From: Rhodamnia argentea
Lineage: Eukaryota > Streptophyta > Magnoliopsida > Myrtales > Myrtaceae
Direction: 5' to 3'
Assembly (NCBI RefSeq): GCF_020921035.1
Contig: NC_063155.1
Location: 22,437,294 to 22,501,293, forward strand
DNA length: 64,000 bases
This document shows, piece after piece, positions 47,856 to 59,669 of this stretch (its first letter is position 1; the number at the start of each line of letters is the position of its first letter). The translations under genes and the position numbers were made by a program. The notes under the pieces were generated by a model. It saw nothing but the letters and a program-made list of their open reading frames with translations. It searched no databases and was not told the DNA's origin.

Positions 47856-48526
47856 ACCAAAAAAAGTCCTAAATTTAGTATATTCGTGTCAATTCAGTCT
47901 TAAATATTTTAATTTGATCAATTTAATCCTAAACTTTTTTTGACAATTTGCAAATTGGGTCTTATTCGCTAGAAATCGCTAACTTGAATGGTGGTTGTCC
48001 TATTGGCACGACTGAAGATGAAGTGATTTTTTTTTTTTTTAAATTGTTTATTTTCATTTTTTCTCTTTGATTTTTTTTTTTCCAATTATGCCGACGAGGG
48101 TACCAGTGACCCTCGCCTGCCTCGAAGGCATCGTCTAGTCTAGGCAAGGATGTGAAGTCCCCCACCCATGGATAGCAGAGCTGTGAAGGCCCTCGCCCGG
48201 GTCTTGGGAGAGCCCTTATGCCCTTGCTCGTGGCTGGTGAGACCGCCATGGCCACATCTAGGGACTTCGTGGCCTCATTGGTGACCTCACCTGCTTTGGG
48301 CAAGATGCCTCAACGGCCAGCCCACCCTCACCGGCAAAATGAAAAAATAAAAAAGAAAAGTAAAAATGAAAAAAAAAATCAAATCAAATAAAAAATTAAA
48401 GAACACTTCAATTCGGCGTTGATCGTGCCACGTAAAACAACCGACATCCACGTTTAGGATTTATTAACATAATTAAAAGATTTATGATTGAGTTGATAGA
48501 AATACTATATGTTTAGGACTTTTTCA
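47856..48526. mobile_element. Fold-back/MITE-like element with GC-rich core
   Basis: The left end ccaaaaaaagtcctaaattt is inverted at the right end as gtttaggactttttcag. Internally both arms carry phrases like caattcagtctta, and the centre (about 48090-48310) is GC-rich. It shares structure and the phrase gccacgtaaaacaaccgacat with the element at 60.44-61.20 kb and, more weakly, the one at 50.96-51.39 kb. Minus-strand frames in its core are not genes. Confidence 0.7.
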
Positions 48527-48795
48527 GTATTTTTTTTTTTTTTGCTAAATAGATATATGTAAATGTCTAACTAGTTTTCTACATGCTCTCCGCGCCCACG
48601 TGAAGTTGCGCCCGTTGCTTGTGTAGAAGGAAAGTAACGGCCCACTGAAATAGAAGCCCAAATGACATCACGCCATGATTACCGCACCTCGTGAATTCGA
48701 GCAAAAAGAATGAAAGTAACCAAATGGGCAATGGTAAACAAACAATTTCGTATCGCGTTAACCGGGGTAACTGTTTAAAAAATTGTCAACTGTTT

Positions 48796-49017
48796 GTAGG
48801 ACGGCCTGGCCATTTCAATCATATATTTTTCGATTTGGTCAATTTAGTCTTAAACGTGACCGGTGTTAATGTAGTTATTACAGTAAAATTTGACATGATT
48901 AAAAGGTTTGTGACTAATTGTAGACGGCCTGGCCATTTTAATCGTAAATTTTTCGATTTGGTCAATTTAGTCTTAAACGCGATGATTGCTAATACGCAGG
49001 CATTACAATAAAATTTG
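48796..49017. repeat. 122-bp tandem duplication
   Basis: The unit beginning acggcctggccattt at 48801 recurs at 48923. Both contain tttttcgatttggtcaattt and agtcttaaacg. The second unit is slightly shortened and diverged. Confidence 0.85.
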
Positions 49018-49061
49018 ATCGAAAACTACCGACCTAAAAGTAGGCCATCCTTCGTGTGATG

Positions 49062-49236
49062 ACGGATGTTGCGTGGGGCATGTTCCCCAAAAGAGGGAGC
49101 GCGCCGACGACCGGTCACCCTTTCGGCCCTGGTGGGAGGTTACGGGAATTCATACGAAGGATCGACTTGATGAAGAAGCGGGTGACGAGTAAGAGAAGAG
49201 CCGCCGATGCGACCTCTCGGAGTAAAACTACGTTTA
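49062..49236 (-). pseudogene. CYP75A (F3'5'H) exon 1 relic
   Basis: Read on the minus strand this encodes LLREVASAALLLLVTRFFIK, then NLPPGPKG, a stop where Trp is expected (TGG to TGA), then [15 protein letters not shown]. That matches residues 8-60 of the intact F3'5'H at 57.5-59.3 kb. It carries the membrane anchor and Pro-rich hinge only; the rest of the gene is missing on both sides. It is a truncated, inactivated copy in the same orientation as the intact gene, 9-10 kb away. Confidence 0.85.
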
Positions 49237-50950
49237 AGTGAAGGACCATAGTATTGCCGGCGTGAAAATTTTGCCAAATGAAGAAAGTGGATCACTAAGG
49301 GTCGTATGTTGCTGAGAATGAGAATGAGAATATCATATATTTATAGACAAAAACCAAGGGAGATAGCAAGGGATGAGCATGATTTCAAGATAGAGCTCTT
49401 GAGGAATCGAAACGGTGAGAATCGGTCCGATTCCAAGTTTTAGGGCATACATGATAGGTTCCAGGTTAAAAAAACTAAGGAATCGATTCCGACGTGACCT
49501 AGAATTAGTTTTTATGTTTTTCTTGTTCTATGTCTTCGCACGATATGTTATATCCCACAACGTCTAATGATGAGTTTATAATCTAGGACTGAGATTTTTT
49601 TTCTTTTTAATCTTTTATATTTTTCGCGTGTCTAAATATGAGTTGTGGTCAATAGACGGTCATTAGAGGTGATGATTCAATGCAATCGTTCAATTAAAAA
49701 TATAAGTGAAACTTTGGTAGACCTTGAAATAGATATCGGAACTCTGTGATAGTGTAGGTATCGGGTTGTATGATATGCATGGTAAGTTTCAAGTTTGAAA
49801 AATTGGAGAACTAGTTTCGATGAACAGGCTCCGGGTTCAAAAAATTGAGCAAGCAGTTCTCATAAATTGGTTTCATATTTTAGGTAAAACCTAGACCAAT
49901 TCTGGATCCGCCCGCTACTAATAGATGGGTAGAGTTACAGATGAAGAACTATTGATCTTCGTAGGCCGCATGGACACTGACCGCGACATTTACCCACCGG
50001 GCCAAACACAAAATGTGGTCGCTGGATTTCGATCGTCGTCACGTGTTAGTATAAAATGTTAATCCTAACATTTGTTTGAATCTACACGACGACCAAAAGC
50101 AATTGAGAAGAAGTATGAAAAAAATCTTATGGCAGCACCACATGATTCATGCTACGGCAGCATCACATGATTCATGCTATGATAATAAGTTCGAGATCAA
50201 CCGTGAACACCAGTGAGAACTCGAGCGACGACGTGGAAATGAAGAAATCGCATCCCTATCCCTATCTAAGATGTTGAGGTTTGATTTTGACATTGCTAGA
50301 AAAAAAAATTTTGGCTCATCTTATATTTAAGATCCGACATAACTTAAATCAATTTTGTGTCAATGCATATTATAATAAACATCTATTTTACAAATGAGTA
50401 GGGTGTAAACAGTAATTCGAACAGAGTGAAACCCCACCCCGACTCGAGCTGGCTTGAAATTCCTTAACCTGGATTGGGGATTACCACGGCTGGATTTTCG
50501 GGCTTGATTCGGTTTTCAATTCTGGATGGGTCATGCCATCGAGCTTCACTTTGTGTAGCCTGAAATGGCCCAATTTGCCCCGAATTTTTTTTCTAGTTTC
50601 ATATATATTTTCTACATTTCTAGTATCATATCATTAATATTCTTGTTAAAATTTTAGTTTGTGTTATGACACGAAATAAAAAGTAATTTTGTAAGTACTT
50701 TTTTAGTTACATTCATTAAAATTAGAACGCGAAAAATTTGAATACTAAATACTGTGTGGATAGAATACGAAAAACATCTCGAACTACGTAAAGAGAGAGA
50801 AAACCCCAATTTATCAAGTTCGTTTGTCCGATATCCACAATCGGGATTAACGGGATTGGTTTTCGATTTCATGTACTTGAAAAATCGATCCTGATCGGAT
50901 AGGTTTCTAATTTTAGGACGAAACCGATTAGCTTTTCTATGTATTTTCTT
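49237..50950. other. Repeat-derived intergenic sequence
   Basis: Two stretches (about 49380-49920 and 50400-50900) are built of degenerate cggttccgattcc / gaaccg-like motifs, similar to the hAT MITE at 44.6 kb, but without ends I could define. A direct repeat of cagcaccacatgattcatgcta occurs at about 50133-50180. No gene seen. Confidence 0.45.
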
Positions 50951-50958
50951 GGAGAGAA

Positions 50959-51392
50959 GTGTAAAAAAAGTCTTAAACTTATTGTATTGGTGCCAATTCA
51001 ATCCAAAATATTTTTTTTGTCAATTCGGTCTTACATCTTTTACATTTGTGCCAATTTCAATCCAAAATATTTTATTGTGCCAATTCAATCTTAAATCTTT
51101 TATAACTGTGTCAATTTAGTTCTAAATTTTTTGCATTTATGCTAGTTAAAATAATATTAAAAAATTTCAACGTCATCGCTAGCCGTATCAAGTAGAACAA
51201 GCGACGCCCACGTCGCCGATTTCAAGCTTAAATTGGCCGGATTGATTCAATTGGTACAAATGCAAAATATTTTAAATTGAATTGACACAAATATAAAAAA
51301 TTTAAGACCGAATTGATATGAATAAAAGATTTAAGACTGAATTGGTATTAATGCAATAGGTTTATTACTTTTTTTTTTTTTTTTTTACATTT
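50959..51392. mobile_element. Fold-back element directly upstream of SF3B6
   Basis: The left arm gtgtaaaaaaagtcttaaac, continuing attgtattggtgccaattca, is inverted at the right end as gaattggtattaatgcaata followed by ggtttattactttttt. The interior repeats ccaattcaatcc-type phrases and has a short GC-rich centre with cccacgtcgccgat. It ends about 210 bases before the SF3B6 ATG, so it may be within its promoter. Confidence 0.7.
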
Positions 51393-51542
51393 TTCCCTAT
51401 TTTCTTGTCTCTAACGTCTAACCGACCGTGGCCCGGTCCACCAGGACACCAGTCCATCCCACCCGGCCCGAGTCCGCACCGACTCACGTATATTTACCAA
51501 AATCGCCTCTATCTCCTCAGCAAACCTGCCACTTTCCCAGCC

Positions 51543-51550
51543 AAACCCTA
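51543..51550 (+). promoter_or_regulatory. Telo-box in the SF3B6 leader or promoter
   Basis: AAACCCTA lies 51 bases upstream of the ATG at 51601. This is a motif of many plant translation and RNA-processing genes, and the function is inferred from position. Confidence 0.55.
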
Positions 51551-51600
51551 ACGTTTTTCCCGCACTTTCTCGAGCCCCCGATCGACGACCTCTGCCCCCG

Positions 51601-51975
51601 ATGGCGACGATCAGCCTCCGCAAGGGCAACGCGCGGCTCCCGCCCGAGGTGAACCGCGCCCTCTACGTCCGCAACCTGCCGTTCAACATCACGAGCGAGG
51701 AGATGTACGACATCTTCGGCAAGTACGGCGCGATCCGGCAGATCCGCATCGGCACTAGCAAGGACACCCGCGGCACGGCGTTCGTCGTCTACGAGGACAT
51801 TTACGACGCCAAGACCGCCGTCGACCACCTCTCCGGGTTCAACGTCGCGAACCGGTACCTGATCGTGCTGTACTACCAGCCGGCGAAGATGAACAAGAAG
51901 TTCGACCAGAAGAAGAAGGAGGACGAGCTCGCCAAGATGCAGGAGAAGTACGGGGTCTCCACCAAAGATAAGTAG
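51601..51975 (+). CDS. SF3B6: Splicing factor 3B subunit 6 (SF3b p14)
   Basis: Single exon of 124 residues, starting at an ATG. The protein is one RNA-recognition motif (about residues 18-95) with RNP2 ALYVRNLPF and RNP1 RGTAFVVYE, and a basic C-terminal extension with [15 protein letters not shown] then [10 protein letters not shown]. Length and sequence are those of SF3b p14, the U2 snRNP subunit that sits at the branch-point adenosine and binds SF3B1. The aromatic residue implicated in branch-point contact corresponds to Tyr22 (LYVRN). The GC content of the coding region is much higher than its surroundings. The lack of introns could reflect an ancient intronless form or a retrocopy, but the intact frame and upstream telo-box favour a working gene. 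Confidence 0.97.
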   Translation: MATISLRKGNARLPPEVNRALYVRNLPFNITSEEMYDIFGKYGAIRQIRIGTSKDTRGTAFVVYEDIYDAKTAVDHLSGFNVANRYLIVLYYQPAKMNKKFDQKKKEDELAKMQEKYGVSTKDK

Positions 51976-53261
51976 ACGTCGATCATGAGTTGTGTGATTT
52001 TTTCTTGGCAGTGTTAGGAGGTTTTCGATGTGTACAATTATCATTGGCATCGGCATGTTTTGTGGTGTGAATTGATGCAGATGTATGATAGATTATGCAA
52101 TGAATCCCCTCATTTGACTACTACTCTGGATATGTGAGTTCTGGTGGTCGTGGTTTAGCTAATGTCTGTACTTTTGAACTATATATTCATCGCAACGTGC
52201 CTGAACTGCAGCTTTGTTATGCTGAGAAATTTGAATTTTCCTGAATTCAATAGAGTTAGGGTGTAAGCCTCGTCGATGCAGATATGTTTGCTGTTAGGAG
52301 CTAATCTGTTTCATGAGTCATAGAGATTGCTTCACTTCGGAATGTGTATAAGAACCGGGAACTAGACTATTTATGATTTCAATTTGTGTCCGTTTGTGAA
52401 AGAAGATAATAGGTGCTGCGAGGTTATGTGCTGTGTCTTGCTTCTGCAGGAGAATCTGCATTGCCCCCGGAGGACTTATATGCTGACTCTATGCTAGAAT
52501 TATGAATGAATATTTGTAGTGATGGGTAGTTGATCTGTTGTGTGCTAGTGAGAGTATTGTGATAGATTTAGAGATTCAATACCGGAGAATCGGATTTTGT
52601 AGGGGCTTCTTTGCATTGATTCCTTATTGGTAGTTAAATGATCTTGAATGTGCGGATGGTTAACATTGTCGATGGAGTCCTTTGTTGGAGCTGTCATTCT
52701 ACTGTTATTTTAGGGTCTAGAAGGGGGAATCGCCATTTCTACAAAGGTTCTTGGAGTAACGTCCTTTTAGGCAGTCTAGGTGGATGTTGTGAATCTTCTG
52801 ATTCTGTTTTTGGTATTCAAGTTTCCTGGAAAGCTCATTTGTTTGTGAGCTCATTCTGTTTGATAAATTTTACTGGTTCCTTCAAGGATCCTTCTACTGA
52901 ATCTCCTTGATAAGAATACATTTGGAGTTTTAGATGTAATTATCGTCCTTACCGGAACATGAGATGTTGTGGGTTTGCAACTCGAGGCCATTTATGTAAC
53001 GATGTAATTCTCATTCTTTCAAGTGGTGATTCTTTCCTGAGATGAGCTCTGGGGGATTCTACCACACATCTGTGCCCCTCTCAATTGCCTTTCACAGTCA
53101 ATTGACTTACTAGGAATGTGGCATAGCCCTTTTTTGGTATACTTTTTTAAATCCTCGTCCTCATTAACTTGACAGATATGACGGTATGCGGTATCACTCG
53201 ATGTTTTAATTCAGTAGTCTGATCTATGATTCTTATTTGAGGGAACATAGATAAGATCTTT

Positions 53262-53335
53262 CCAGTCAGAGCCCAGTCCTTACGAGCATTGCCTCCGAGC
53301 ATGGGTAGCTTGCTGAATTTTGTAAGCAAGCGAAC
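53262..53335 (-). pseudogene. Small CYP75A-like relic
   Basis: The minus strand reads RLLTKFSKLPMLGGNARKDW, closely following [20 protein letters not shown] at about residues 132-151 of the intact F3'5'H. The similarity is confined to about 25 codons, with no P450 sequence outside. It could be a leftover of another decayed tandem copy. The short length keeps confidence moderate. Confidence 0.6.
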
Positions 53336-56300
53336 TTGTCTGTGTTCAAGAATCATTGGCCAGAGATTTATTGAGGTGGCGAGTGAATGGGTTGTCAAAC
53401 CTTCATTTATAACTTCAATTCACCACTTGCAAAAGAAAATAACTCAGATTTATCATGGTCATATAGAATAAGCAACTCAGATTATCTAAAAATGATATAT
53501 TTGAAAAGAAAAGGGATGTTCGACAAAAAAAAGAAGAAAGATGAAGTCCGGAGTGTCTCCAGAGCACGCATTTGCCACCATATGTCAGCCTTCCAAATTG
53601 TTTCCTGAAGTATCAATTGGATTAACATAAGATCCTATGATTTCCTGCTGATATAAAAGTTTCAGTTCTCTCTGCCTTAGATATCTTCAGTTTTGCTTTT
53701 CAGAAATTCTACTTCAGAAAGAAGCGATTAATTTCATGTGCAGCTTACCATAGCAGCAGAGTTCAAGGCTCTGATCTCTGGCATTAATTTGTGGCCTTGT
53801 GTTTCCTTGTGTTGAGTCGGCGCTTCTTGCCTGATTGTTATTTGTTCCTCGGCTCTCTCTGTCCGTGTCTAAGCCACCGCCACCAGCGAAAGAAAATGGA
53901 GAATACAAAAAGTCATCATGTTTAATATCCGACAGAAAACATGGTTTCAAGTGCATGGAAAGTGTTCACTGAGGCTCTCAAGTATACATCTCTTGTTACT
54001 TGCTAGTTATCTATGATTCCAGTTTCTTATCGGCTAAAACCCTTTCTAATGATGGGAAAAAGAGTCATAATAATGAAATTATGCCAACCGAAAACAAAAC
54101 CACGCTGGTTGGTGAACGGCTAGTTCCCAAATGTTGCGTCTTGACTGCGGTGAAAGGCTAGTGTGCAACTAGCTCATACTGGACTCTCTAAGGCTGAGAA
54201 ATTATGGCGGAAAAGTAGTAATCCTAATTGTGAAGAAATGAGCCATCCGATCGGCTTGTTGCTTGTGCCCGCTAGCTTTTGAAAGTGGTTCTATCAATTT
54301 CGGTGTTGGACTAAAGTCGAGCTTGTTTACGAATTTTTCTTTTAAAATCTCAGGAAAACAAAATGGTCTAGTAAAAACGTGGCTGCTCCATGACCCAATT
54401 CGTGTCTTTGGCCGGAAGATTCTTAGGTGCTCGCGAAGGATCATGTCAAACGTTTGCTCGACTAATGACGGAAACACGAAATGGTACGTCTTCTCATTGA
54501 TATTGATAGTCATGACACTTGGTACTTTGTGACTGGTTAGGGGGCTAGGGATGGGGTGCAACACGGGACCAAGCGAAGCACACTGGCAAGGAGGAAGATT
54601 AGCCAGTCATCTTCTCCGGGACCCCATTTTTGGATTATGCTGGTGAGCGCATGGACGACCTTATCTTCTTAGAATCCGTCTGCTGGAATCGTGATTCCAA
54701 CCACGAACGAGAAAAGGGCCAAACTCGAACATAACGAGCTTGTCCTTGGGGCTGTCTGTCTGTTTTCTCGCGGCCCATCTTGAGCATTTTATCCCCCATC
54801 CTCCAACGCACCGCATCGTGATTCGAGAGCTAGGGCTGCTTGCTCGCTCCCGACTCATTCTCGAGCTCAACCCGACTTACATAATTCCACGCGATCGGGC
54901 GGGGCCTCCGTGAGGCTCACGGCGTGCAACCATCCATGCGATTCGGGCTTCCACGTGTTGGGAAGAGGCCCGGACGTTTGTACGAGCGTTAATCCGGTCT
55001 CAAGTTTTGATATTACGACTTCGTTACTTTCGAGGATTTCTTGGATCTCGTAAATTTACATTTTTTGTTTGTTCTTTTTAGCTTACGAACGGGCAAGAGA
55101 AAAAAATATATATGGTCCCGTTCGGAAAGTCGCTATCGTTAGCACCTTAACCTATCAATCTAAATCTTCCATTGTTTTCGCGAAACTGAGCTGAAATCCG
55201 ACTATTTGGCGCATATCCACGTAAGACGATGCCGACTCTTTGGTGGAAAATCTACGCAATGAGGCGGGGGATACACGGACCCGTCTTCCTTTCTATGCTC
55301 TAGTTTTCATTCCCATCAGAAGTCCGACACGCCGGGCTTCATCAGACTTTAGGATTCGCGGATCGTGACCGGGACCCCGATTCTTTCCGTTTCGCTCTCG
55401 AGCAAATACGACAGCCGACGAGATGACTACGTGTCTGACTTTGAGGCAAGGAGCATATGTCCCGGGATTCTCGAGACCAGTGTTGCGTAAAAAATTTGCT
55501 TATTGACTGCGCAATGAATCACACAACTTATTTGATCAAAACTAAGGTCGTGGGTTCACGCATTCTGAAAAGCTTACCACGGTCTTTTGGTAAATCGATT
55601 TCCTAATATTTTTATGTGATTCGCTGGAGTGACAGCTCATGGGATAAATTTCTTACTGTCGTTGTCGTTGTTTTTTACCCAAAAAAAGTGGGGTACACGT
55701 TGTCATTTTCCAGTAGAATGCTGGATTAATCATCCAAACTTGAAACCTGTGAAGGTTGGCCCGGGCGGCGTCACGTCACTATAGCACGATTTAATTTGAT
55801 TTGATTTGATTTGATCTCCGGAGTGGTTACGGCCTGTTATCTTTCGTCATATTTGGCTTTTTTTTTTCAATTTTTTCTTATCTGGAATCTTTACCTTGTT
55901 TGAATTTTCTACTTTCAAATCGCTTTGAGTACGGATACGGAGAGACCGTCTCAATTTTGGGCATGCGCTTGTTGCCCTTTTTATCGAAGTAAAAGGGGCT
56001 CGTTAGATAACCTAGGGACTTCCTTTTTTTGGGGAACGAAGGTTTTGGATGATCACTTATTTTGATGGATAAGTCGGTAATAACGTTTCATTTTTCTCCG
56101 GGATTCGCCGAACCTGGCCCGATCCGACGTGGTTGCACCCTCACTGGGCTCTTGCGTGTCAGCAGAGGAAGGAGAAAATAGCAAGATAAAAAATAAAGAA
56201 ATTTAGAATATTTTTTTTTTTAAAAAGCAAAAGTAAAAAATCGTCCTCGTCGGCTCGGCCGTGTTACGTAAGGCCGCCACGATTCACGTTAGTAATTATC

Positions 56301-56789
56301 GATCAAAGTTGATCATAAGGAATTCATTAATAACTCGTCAAAAAATTTATGAATAAATTTAGTTAAATTGAAAATTTTATGTCTGAACCAGCATTAATGT
56401 CAATAGAATCGAGATTTTTTTTTTCGATTAATCATCCTTCCCGTTAATTCGCCCGACGATTTCATTTCGATTAAAGCCAAATTATAGGCGTTGAATTATA
56501 TCTCGAGTTCGGACCGTTCCCGGAGCCCGGCCCGGTTGGATGAATGCCGAAGTTGACCGTGCAAAGAGATTGAAGGCGGTGAGCTTCTTATACGGTCAAA
56601 AACAAAGATGGACCCACCCCCTCGGCACTACGAGACAAAAGTGGGCACACTTATCCATGAATATTAATTTCGCATGTTGAGTGAAAAAGAATGGGTCCAG
56701 CGGGAAAGCATGTGGGACCAAGACTTTGTCGAGAACAAAAGAAAACAAAACAAAAACGGAAAAAATCACGAAAAATCTTAAACTATGCT

Positions 56790-56965
56790 CGTTGTGACAC
56801 ATTTATCTTAAATTTTTATTTGTGACACAAAAAACCTTAAATTTATACGTATGTGACATATTTACCCTAAACTTATGCTTGTGTGACACATTTACTCCAA
56901 ACATTTTGTTGTAACACTAAAAACTCCAAACTTATATTCGTGTAACACATTTAACTCCAAACTGA
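56790..56965. repeat. Degenerate short tandem repeat
   Basis: Phrases of the type tgtgacacatttaccctaaac recur five or more times at roughly 35-45 base spacing, with variation. It looks like part of an AT-rich MITE arm. Confidence 0.6.
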
Positions 56966-57525
56966 TCCATGAACAAAAAAAGAGAGAACATAGGTTTTTG
57001 CTTTTGGGGGGCCCTTAGTTGTCCCTCGTCTTTTCATTATCGTGTGGCCGCCAGACGTCCCCTCTGCCAAGGCCGAACAATGAAGTCCTTTTGAGGGGTG
57101 GTTCGGACCGAACCGCGTGACGCCTATCGATTCCTCGTTTAATTTCTCTGATTCTCTCGCATTGCCATAAATTTACAAGATTCTGGTTAACTTCCGCGTA
57201 TTAATTACAATAATAGAAAGCGGGACATTGCTCCTCATGCATCGAGCCAAGCAAATTAATCGGTGGAGGTAGGTTTCTTCTAGGATTCGGGATGTCCGTG
57301 CACGAGAGAGAAAGTGTCTCCTGGACTCGAGTGGAAATAATCAAAGCGAAGCAACACGAATATACAAACGCTGGGGGAAAAAAACACTCAGATTATTCGA
57401 AATACATAACGAAGAAAAGTTACAACCGAAAGAGGAGCGAAAGAGTTAGAAGAGCGCAATTCATCGTAATAGTCCTAGGACTATGGTGATGTCGGATTCT
57501 GGTGGTTGTCGGAAAAAGCTTTTCT

Positions 57526-59291
57526 TTAAGATGCGTATGCGCTAGGAGAGAGCCTTGGGGTGACGATGGCCGACAGGGGCACGGCCTTCTGCAGCGCCAG
57601 GCCGAACGCCTCGTCCATGTTCAGCTCCCCCACGCCGTCCGGTAACTTCCAATCGAAGGAGTGGACCAGCGTCCCCAGGATGCACTCCACCAGCACGATC
57701 CCCATCCTCGTCCCGGCGCAGATCCTCCGCCCGGCCCCGAACGGGATCAGCTCGAAGTCGTTCCCGCGCGGGTCGATCTTCGCGTGCCGCCCGCTCAGGA
57801 ACCGCTCCGGGGTGAAGCTCAGCGGGTTCTCCCACGTGTCCGGGTCCCGCCCGATCGCCCATATGTTCACGCTGAGCCTCGTGTTCTTGGGGATGTAGTA
57901 CCCGTTCACCCGGCACGCCTCGGTCGAGATCCTCGGGAGGTTCAGCGGTGTGGACGGGTGTTTCCGGTAGGACTCCTTGCATATGGCTTGCAGGTACGGG
58001 AGCTTCGGGATGTCGGATTCCACGAGGCGGCGATTCCGCCCGATGACCCGGTCCATCTCCTCGTGGGCCCGCTTGAGGATGCTGGGGTTCTTCAGCATCT
58101 CGGCCAGCGACCATTCGATTATGCTCGATGAAGTGTCGGTGCCTGCGGTGAACAAATTCTAGACCAAAAAAAAAAAAAAGAGAGAGAGAGATAACAAGAT
58201 CAGCACTAACTAATGTCACGAGTTGATGAAGAAGCCAAGAATCAACATGTTGAATTCACTTTAGACAGTGTATATACCAAGAGAAGAGCCTTAATGTTGG
58301 TCAAGCTAAGCTTCTCGGCCCCGGGGTTATCTCGGTTCGCCATGACGACGTCGAGGAAATCCGGGTTTCCTCTACGCTCATGAGCGGTTGCGGAGTGTTG
58401 CTCGATCATCTTCGTCAACAGCACGTCGAATTTCTTGTGCAAGCGCTTCATTCCGCCTTCGATCCCTTGCAAGTCCATCCACGCGATCGACGGGATGAAG
58501 TCGCCGATGTTGAAGAACCCTACATCGAGTAAGGCAAATCAAGTTAAAACCTTTGCGAGCCGTCTCCTAGATTCAAGCACTAACAGCTCGTGCGATAGCG
58601 AAGCGTGTTTGGTTGAATGCTATGTACCTGCGCTCGTCATCAGCTCCACCACCATGTCCTTGAATTCGTTAGACTCGGAGCCCTTGGTCACGAACACCCT
58701 CCGGCTCAAAATGACTTGCCCGATCATGTTCGCCATAGCGTAGGTCAGCATCTCCGGCACCACCACCGGCTCGCCTCGCTTGCTGCACTCGCACATGGCC
58801 TGGACCATGTACCCTAGCTCGGCTGACCGGACCCGAGCCCAGTCCTCGAGGGCCTTCCCTCCGAGCATGTGCAGATTGCTCAGCTTCCTGAGCAACTTCC
58901 ACCGCGGGCCGTAGCCGGCGAACACCATGTCCTGCGCGCCGTAGGCCAGGTGGGTCGCGCCCGCGTTCGGCGGCCTGTTGGAGAAGTTGATGTCCAGGGT
59001 CTTCAAGAAAGCCCGGGCGGCGTCGGGTGTCGACGCCACGACCATGTCGCACGTGCCCATCTTCAGGTACATCACCGGCCCGTACTGCTTGGCCATCTTC
59101 GCCAGGGCGACGTGGGGCATGTTCCCCAGGAGAGGGAGGGCGCCGATGACCGGCCACCCTTTCGGCCCCGGCGGGAGCTTGCAGGAGTCTAATCGGAGCA
59201 GGAGGGACCGGATGAAGAACCGGGTGACGAAGAAGAGGAGAGCCGCCGCGGCGACCTCCCGGAGCAGGACTCTGTCGGCGAGAATCACCAT
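57526..59291 (-). CDS. F3'5'H: Flavonoid 3',5'-hydroxylase (CYP75A)
   Basis: Three minus-strand exons: 59291-58628, 58519-58278 and 58158-57526. GT-AG introns of 108 and 119 bases separate them; the product is 512 residues. This ER-bound P450 hydroxylates the flavonoid B-ring at 3' and 5', giving dihydromyricetin and so delphinidin-type pigments and prodelphinidin tannins. Features in order: N-terminal anchor (about residues 12-32), hinge [13 protein letters not shown]-helix AGTDTS (307-312), K-helix ESYR (364-367), FTPERF, and haem loop [11 protein letters not shown] with Cys449. F3'5'H rather than F3'H is indicated by [10 protein letters not shown] and by [11 protein letters not shown], which has Ala where F3'H enzymes carry Thr. 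No break is visible. Two relics of related copies lie upstream. The coding region is far more GC-rich than its flanks. Confidence 0.95.
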
Positions 59292-59360
59292 CTCTCAACC
59301 CAAACGAAAGCGAGGAGCGCTGGACACTTACTTAGTGTGTTGTGTGTTGGGTGCCGCATG

Positions 59361-59367
59361 TTATATA
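59361..59367 (-). promoter_or_regulatory. TATA box of F3'5'H
   Basis: The minus strand reads TATATAA, 70 bases upstream of the ATG, which would place the transcription start about 40 bases before it. The leader contains no upstream ATG that I can see. Confidence 0.7.
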
Positions 59368-59400
59368 GATGGACGAAAACATGTATTAAAGCGCAATCCG

Positions 59401-59407
59401 GGTAGGT
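59401..59407 (-). promoter_or_regulatory. MYB AC-element in F3'5'H promoter
   Basis: The minus strand reads ACCTACC, about 35 bases upstream of the TATA box. AC-elements are bound by R2R3-MYB activators and repressors of phenylpropanoid and flavonoid genes. This fits the gene's pathway, but binding is inferred. Confidence 0.55.
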
Positions 59408-59663
59408 CGCATGAACCTAAGCACGAGAGTCCTCACCAAACCGCGATGTCTCAGCTTTTGCCGAGAAGGTTGCGAAAGACAACACGAGCGTTTTCGCCTT
59501 GAGCTCGTCGGGATCTACCATTCTCCTTCCCTGAACGATTACTGGACGTTCCAACGTTGGGCAAAAGGCATAATATAATAAATAGCTCGCGTGGTTTGAT
59601 GACGGAACAAAGTAGGATTTTTTTTCCTTTCCGGGTAGATATTCGTGAGATGTATAAATGCGG

Positions 59664-59669
59664 CACGTG
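59664..59669. promoter_or_regulatory. G-box upstream of F3'5'H
   Basis: The palindrome CACGTG lies about 373 bases upstream of the ATG. bHLH or bZIP factors that act with MYBs on flavonoid genes bind such sites. A single G-box is weak evidence. Confidence 0.4.

Larger units (their letters stand above)
51976..57525. other. Intergenic region between SF3B6 and F3'5'H
   Basis: It begins with the SF3B6 3' UTR. Apart from the small CYP75A relic at 53.26 kb I recognise no gene. The minus-strand frame at 54202-54564 is the longest, but it has no domain I know. A run of tgtgacacattta-type half-repeats at about 56790-56960 and a partial fold-back fragment at about 56190-56400 are further repeat debris. 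Confidence 0.45.

Noticed and set aside
48000..48303. Minus-strand ORF in the GC-rich core at 48 kb
   Set aside because: Lies within a fold-back element; composition-driven frame without a domain.
49056..49241. Plus-strand 61-codon ORF with GHPFGPGG
   Set aside because: It is the antisense of the CYP75A exon 1 relic; the same peptide pattern appears antisense to the intact gene.
51517..52056. 179-codon minus-strand frame opposite SF3B6
   Set aside because: Antisense shadow of the GC-rich SF3B6 exon.
54202..54564. 120-codon minus-strand frame
   Set aside because: No recognisable domain or splice partners; the opposite strand is also open over much of it.
57661..58131. Plus-strand frame of 156 codons across F3'5'H exon 3
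   Set aside because: Antisense shadow caused by high GC and few stops.
57542..58219. Long Arg/Pro/Gly-rich frame on the minus strand overlapping the last F3'5'H exon
   Set aside because: Out-of-frame shadow of the GC-rich CYP75A exon; no domain, and the true frame has all P450 motifs.
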